DNA of 64,000 bases, taken from Breviolum minutum Mf 1.05b.01 (Eukaryota > Sar > Dinophyceae > Suessiales > Symbiodiniaceae). The position numbers were made by a program, and so were the translations under genes. Below, piece by piece: positions 59,343 through 64,000 of this stretch. The DNA lies in contig DF241719.1 in assembly GCA_000507305.1 (NCBI GenBank), positions 1 through 64,000 of the forward strand, given 5' to 3'. A model generated the notes under the pieces. That model made no database searches and had not been told where the DNA came from. It saw only the letters and a list, made by a program, of their open reading frames with translations. How positions within the stretch are numbered: position 1 is the first letter of the stretch; every line of letters begins with the position of its first letter.

Positions 59343-59827
59343 CAAAGCCCAGAAAAACTGCAGCAAGGGAGAAATTCATGCGAAGACATATATATTGGAG
59401 TATTAAATGACTCTATTTGATGTCTGAAGATTCAAAACAGAAATCATCAGAAGTCAAACCAAGAGTCAAAGATAGCCTTTCAGAGTCCCCAAACAACAAA
59501 CAGTCCAAAGTTTCAAGCGCCATTTTGTGTCAAGGTGTGGAGGGGCTCCTGCTGGGCACCACGATAGGAGAGATAATCCTCACTAGGCAGCGCAGCCAAG
59601 CTCCAGGCCTTTCCGTGAATTTCCAACCCATCCAGAAACATCCAGAAACATCCAGCAACCGTCGCAACCAAATCTACAATCTCTTGCTCCGGAAGCAATC
59701 TTTATCAATTTTTCCCCTCATCATGTTGCATGTGGCACAAATCACAGCTGCAATATGTTACAGGCTTTGTTTCTCGTCCGCGTAGATTTCACCCCCTGCA
59801 AAAACCCATCTTCGCCTCTCGCCGAAG

Positions 59828-60053
59828 GTCCACTGGAAACATGAGAAGCACATCACAGACCTTGGTATTGTCAGGAATGCATGCGTTGATTCTTTCCGAA
59901 GAATGCGACTTCAACTTGTCAGGAAATCATAGGCAAAGAACGAAAGTCACAATTGGTGACAATGCCATCTACATGGGTGCAAAACCTCAAGAGCACATAT
60001 TAATGATTCCCTCCTCTCAACTTGGAGGAAAGGATGTGTTGTACGGCCTGTAG
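59828..60053 (+). pseudogene. Two adjacent frames, possible frameshifted remnant
   Basis: One plus-strand frame (VHWKHEKHITDLGIVRNACV ... MRLQLVRKS) stops at 59932. A second frame becomes protein-like at once (RQRTKVTIGDNAIYMGAKPQ ... GGKDVLYGL) and stops at 60053. Such a hand-over suggests one decayed coding unit with a frameshift, but the family is unknown and both frames could be chance. Confidence 0.25.
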
Positions 60054-60218
60054 ACTTGTTTGAACATACAGATCAATCTGGATACGATTTGTCTACCGTA
60101 AAGCTTCATTTTCAGGAAATTGTATGCCTGCTACTCACGCTGCTTCAGGTTTTGACATTTTGACATCTCACGGTCTAAGCACATGGCCTCAGGGGCTGCA
60201 AGCCATGCTTGCACATCA

Positions 60219-60506
60219 TTAGCGGTACTTATTGCCAGCTCTGTGTGGTGCGATGCGGCCTGGTGTGTTCCGCAGGCGTAAGAAGAAGCTGATGAGTTTG
60301 CTTGCAAGTGCTAGTCGTCCATCATCTTTGAAGTAAGTGCTCCAATCATTGAAGTGTCTGAAAATGTCTGAAAGCTGCAGCAAGCTACACCGATAGGCCA
60401 AAATGTATGCTGCCTTACTAAATGAGTACACGGGCACCTCCAAAAGATTCCGCGGCAGTTTCTTCAGCGCAGCATGGCAACTGCCACAACTCCCAAGACA
60501 GTGCAA
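60219..60506 (-). CDS. Open coding remnant, unknown
   Basis: This minus-strand frame ends in TAA at 60219 with a protein-like composition: LPRNLLEVPVYSFSKAAYIL ... LSDIFRHFNDWSTYFKDDGR ... FFLRLRNTPGR. It has no convincing start and no flanking splice signals. It may be a terminal exon or the remains of another mobile element. Confidence 0.35.
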   Translation of the reverse strand: MHCLGSCGSCHAALKKLPRNLLEVPVYSFSKAAYILAYRCSLLQLSDIFRHFNDWSTYFKDDGRLALASKLISFFLRLRNTPGRIAPHRAGNKYR

Positions 60507-61689
60507 GTCTCCCTCGCAGCAAAAAAGAGCTGTTTGGGACTAAACAGCAATCCTGTGTGGAAGGTAGAAACGTCTGAGGATTCCTGTTGCATTGGCTGAT
60601 GTATGAAATCTTACAGGAAATCAAAAGTACAGACGATGATAGATTCAAAACAATTGGTCCTCTGTGAGAAAGCATCGGAATTCCAGAACACAATCGAGCA
60701 CTGGCCTCCCGTTGGCCTAGAAAGTACCTGCAATTTGCGTGTTTCCATGGCAAACCGATGGGATCTCTTGTTGGCATACCCTGCTGACTTGAAAACCTTT
60801 GTGTTCTCAATTGCACAAAATTCAAAAATCACATAAGCTACACCTCCTAATCCTCGCATTACAGTGACGCAATTTCTTTCAGATTTGCAGTTTGAGTTCC
60901 CGACAATTCTTCGGCCACTACAATTCTGGACGCAAGCAGCACAAAGCTCGATGACAACGCAATTCCCATTGAATCCACAAATGGATGCAAAGGGCAGAAG
61001 AGATGAACCTTTGTCAGGTCAGAAACTACTATTGGTTCCTTCTTTGCAGGAAGTTTTCAGCAACAATTTACAGGTTTTGCGAAAGGGGTTTGAGACATTA
61101 TACACTGCAGCAATTCCCAATGGAGAAAAAAAATCAAAGAAGTATTCATCTATAGTATTCTATAGTCAATTCATATCAATTCAATCAGAAAGGAACTATA
61201 TATATGGAAATTGCATTGTGACATATAACATAAGTTGATGATCAGTGCCCTGACAAAGCAATGGCGGTCGAAGACAGTCAGTGTTGATGAATGCAAAGGA
61301 ATCAGTCAGAACTTGTTATGACTACCTTCGGCCTCAAGAACCCGAGGATTGGAAAGACAACCCGAGGTTTTGATGCTTTGCTATTTCCCAATCCTGTAGC
61401 CTCCAGCTTCAAACAACAACAAGCCGGTTTTGACTTCATGGACGTGTGGATCAACACGATGCGATGGATACTTGGTTTGACTTCCGGCAATGGAGGCATG
61501 GTGCACCACAAAACATTGATATTAATGAGCTGAATATGTTGATGAAAACATCATAATTACACGAAAATCATCGAAAAACATAATCAAATCTTTTTGGAAC
61601 ATCATGATTGTAGATACAGTAATTTCCCTATCTGTCACAGTGGTATACTTCTGATGCAAGTTCTTGATTTCTTTTTTCTGCGGCAGTGG

Positions 61690-61747
61690 CAGTTGGAAGT
61701 ACATTGGCCGTGCAGCGGCAGTTGGAAGTACATTGGCCGTGCAGCGG
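61690..61747. repeat. 29-bp unit repeated twice
   Basis: CAGTTGGAAGTACATTGGCC plus nine further bases is directly repeated with no gap and no mismatch. It lies in unclassified sequence. Confidence 0.85.
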
Positions 61748-62874
61748 GATCTGGCTTAGAAATTGTGATTCCTGGAATCAAGAGGCTGAAAATGCTGGAT
61801 TGCTTCAGCATACCCGAGGCATGATTAAAAATACTTCGCCCCTGGAAGTCTCCCCCCCTTTTCGGACTGCGTTGCCATGTATCACCCCTTCTGCCATACC
61901 TTTTGTTTCACCTAGGCATATAGGAAATTTGGTCCGTTGACCTGTGACAACCCCGTTCCTCATTAGTATGCCGGCTGCTGTTTGAATAGCATGAGAACCC
62001 CAATCGTCGCCTAAACGGGTAGTTTTCATGGGGATTCCGCCACGCCTTTTAACACCAGCTGAATTGCTATTACAATATACACGTCCCCCAACAAAAGAAA
62101 GGCAGCATGAAACTAGATCCATCATTGTTGCACTCTTAAAAGAATCTTAAGACATCGAGACAGGTCACGCCAGGACCTGGAAATCCGCTGCCAGGTCCCA
62201 CTCACATTAACATTGACATTCTACGGATTCGCCTTTGGATCTCTCATGGGATCTGCTTCCCTCGAAAACACCGTGAGTAAATGAATTAACCAAAGAAATC
62301 ATGAGAAATCACGGAGTCTCACAAGGCACTCCAAGTACCACCGGGAAACGTACTGGTACCTGGCAAAACATCCAAGTCAATGTGTCATCACAAGATCCCA
62401 AATTTACTGATGAAGGATGTGAATCCACTGATTTTCCCACTGGTTAGTCGCGATAGTATAGATCAATATAGCAATCCCCATATCCCCATCAATCTCAAAA
62501 AAGACATTCCAAAACCTCTCAACCAGCAGTGAGAAAGTGAGGGAAATTCAGAGGCCGGAATGGACAGCACTGAGGGTGCTTTGTCATACAAATCTTCCAC
62601 CATGGATCCATTCTGCAAGTCTTAACATCATTGTATGGCTTTCATTTTGGAAGAACTAGATAGAGCTAGTGTCAACCAAATACACTACAGTATGTACAGC
62701 ACCAGCTCACCATCAACACCAGCAATCCTTTCGCATCCCTCCCAGATGTTTTGTATCCGATATCATTCACTTTTCGTTCTATGCCTTGCCAAAGACCTCC
62801 AGTACAAATACGTGTATTTATGTACACTATGTTTATAGGTTTGCGCGCATTTGCTCGTTTGATCTCGTTTGTAG

Positions 62875-62999
62875 ATCCCAGTGACATTTGCCGCTGGGAA
62901 GTTCGTTCAACGCGAATCCTGCAGAACTTCGATCCGCAAAGTAGGATCTTTTCACCAGGAAATCTTGACATAATCCGCTGTGGGTTCTGCCATGACCAG
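62875..62999 (+). CDS. Exon of an unknown gene with a CxxC pair
   Basis: A plus-strand exon of 125 nt follows a pyrimidine-rich tract with a TAG acceptor and ends at a canonical GTGAGT donor. It encodes ICRWEVRSTRILQNFDPQSR and ends in DIIRCGFCHDQ. RCGFCH looks like half of a zinc-binding site. This is the best of several plus-strand exon candidates at the right end, implying a strand switch between about 59.4 and 62.8 kb. Confidence 0.45.
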
Positions 63000-63860
63000 G
63001 TGAGTCACCATGATTTAAAAGGCTACATAAAGGATTGTGAGTCAAAAGCTTTTGCTGAATTCCAGATGTTGTCAAAGGGCCAGGCGGCCAGGCCTAAAAA
63101 AAGGAATGATGTAATTTGGAGAAAACCACTCCCAAAGCAAGCAGGGCAATATCTACGAATCTACATCAACATCAACATCAACATCATCATCATCATCCTC
63201 ATCCACCACCAACCAGGTCCCCACATGCCCACCTGTTAAGCGCTTCCTCAAGTTGCCCCTGGGAGAAAACGGTAATTTTTTCAGGAAAATCAATGGAAGA
63301 GATGGAAGTTCACCCATTTCCCACACGGGGGTTTGAAAGGTGGGGTCCATTTGGCCTTCATTTTCCCCGAAATAATTTATTTTCCGTACACCAAAAATGC
63401 ATGATTAGTCGTTTCCCATTTCAACTTAAAGCATCATTCATGATGTCGCGGGTACTTGGGAGGCCTGGATTCTTGAAAGTTCTTACGAAGTCACCTTTAT
63501 CATCATTGATTTGGCACCCATTTGCCCCGGGTGCCGGTTTTGGGAAGCCCGTTTTGGAACAGCGCGACCTCAACTTCGTGTAGCCGCAATGCTAGGGAGT
63601 GCTTCTCCTCCTGTGATGCAATGGGGCGTCGAGGTACAACCAGAAATCACTTCAGACAGTAGAACTTGGCGTTGCTACCGGGAACTACCTTTCTCTGCTG
63701 TATTTTTTGCTATATACCAACATAGATAGTCCTTTCAACTATCTCACTTTGGTCTCGGTTCCAATAGGTAAATGTGTGAAAACTTATGAATCAATATCAA
63801 TTCTGCACACCTTTCCTTGATGAGGTAGCTGCATGTGAGATCCACCTGTCCTCAACTAAG

Positions 63861-63957
63861 CGCAGCGCATTGCGTGACTCTTCTAGAGCCTGTCAAGAGT
63901 ATTGCGATGGCCGCTTCTACAAACCACTTTCTCGACTTATGTGAAATATGGTCGAAG
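63861..63957 (+). CDS. Exon candidate
   Basis: A 97-nt plus-strand segment with an AAG acceptor and a GTGTGT donor encodes AAHCVTLLEPVKSIAMAAST and NHFLDLCEIWSK. A shorter candidate at about 63597-63631 (ECFSSCDAMGRR) lies between this and the 62875 exon. They may be parts of one gene that continues beyond the window. Confidence 0.4.
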
Positions 63958-64000
63958 GTGTGTTAATCCCTATCAAACCTTGACAACAGCCGTGGCAACC

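Larger units (their letters stand above)
51921..59387 (-). mobile_element. Retroelement 2: complete tyrosine-recombinase (DIRS-like) retrotransposon with methyltransferase domain
   Basis: Four consecutive minus-strand ORFs make one element: a small membrane protein, ORF-B, a gag-like ORF and a 1,545-residue polyprotein with reverse transcriptase, RNase H, a C5-methyltransferase-like domain and a tyrosine recombinase. All four are open; the only blemish is a single N at 59253. Neighbouring ORFs overlap by stop/start sequences. A tyrosine recombinase instead of an integrase or endonuclease places it with the DIRS/Ngaro/PAT group. Boundaries are inferred from (TA)n tracts at about 51910-51920 and 59388-59396; no terminal repeats were proved. 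Dinoflagellate retrotransposons carrying cytosine methyltransferases have been reported, so the class is probably known; the exact arrangement here deserves comparison. Confidence 0.85.
59397..62874. other. Unclassified region upstream of element 2
   Basis: Fewer hairpin repeats than elsewhere. It contains the coding remnants listed at 59828 and 60219, the 29-bp duplication, and a minus-strand frame at 61805-62125 (GDDWGSHAIQTAAGILMR) that may also be a decayed element. No gene can be named. Confidence 0.4.

Overview
This window looks like nuclear DNA of a dinoflagellate, most plausibly from the Symbiodiniaceae/Suessiales side, although the genus cannot be fixed from sequence alone. Four things point there: (1) genes broken into very short exons (about 55-240 nt) separated by introns of hundreds to thousands of bases, with AG|G acceptors and GC or GA as well as GT donors; (2) at least a dozen families of short hairpin (MITE-like) repeats packed into the introns; (3) two large multi-ORF retroelements carrying cytosine-methyltransferase-like domains, a combination reported for dinoflagellates; (4) all confidently recognised genes on one strand (minus), in keeping with unidirectional gene blocks.

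Layout, read 3' to 5' along the minus strand. From 1 to about 23.0 kb there are scattered exon candidates. Those at 23,024-18,375 form a twinfilin-like ADF-homology gene; those at 15.1, 13.9, 11.2, 9.6 and 1.3 kb are unassigned. From 23.7 to 34.4 kb lies the ATPase half of a MutS homologue of MSH6 type, in eight exons whose phases and residues join exactly, apart from one missing microexon. From about 35 to 41.1 kb is retroelement 1: small membrane ORF, ORF-B, frameshifted gag, and a pol ORF with a methyltransferase-like domain lodged inside RNase H; a 28-N assembly gap cuts off its end. From 41.2 to 46.4 kb there are repeats and a few orphan exons. From 46.4 to 48.4 kb is a gene with two tandem Methyltransf_FA-like (farnesoic acid O-methyltransferase-like) modules. 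From 48.6 to 51.9 kb are repeats, one Cys-rich terminal exon and one small plus-strand ORF. From 52.1 to 59.3 kb is retroelement 2, with all four ORFs open: RT, RNase H, methyltransferase-like domain, tyrosine recombinase. From 59.4 to 64 kb the content is mostly unclassified, with exon candidates on the plus strand near the right edge.

The most interesting system is the pair of retroelements. Every adjacent ORF pair examined in both copies is joined by a stop/start overlap (ATGA, TGATG or ATGTCTGA), which suggests coupled termination-reinitiation on one polycistronic RNA. The methyltransferase-like domain occupies two different places in the two polyproteins: inside RNase H in element 1, and between RNase H and the tyrosine recombinase in element 2.
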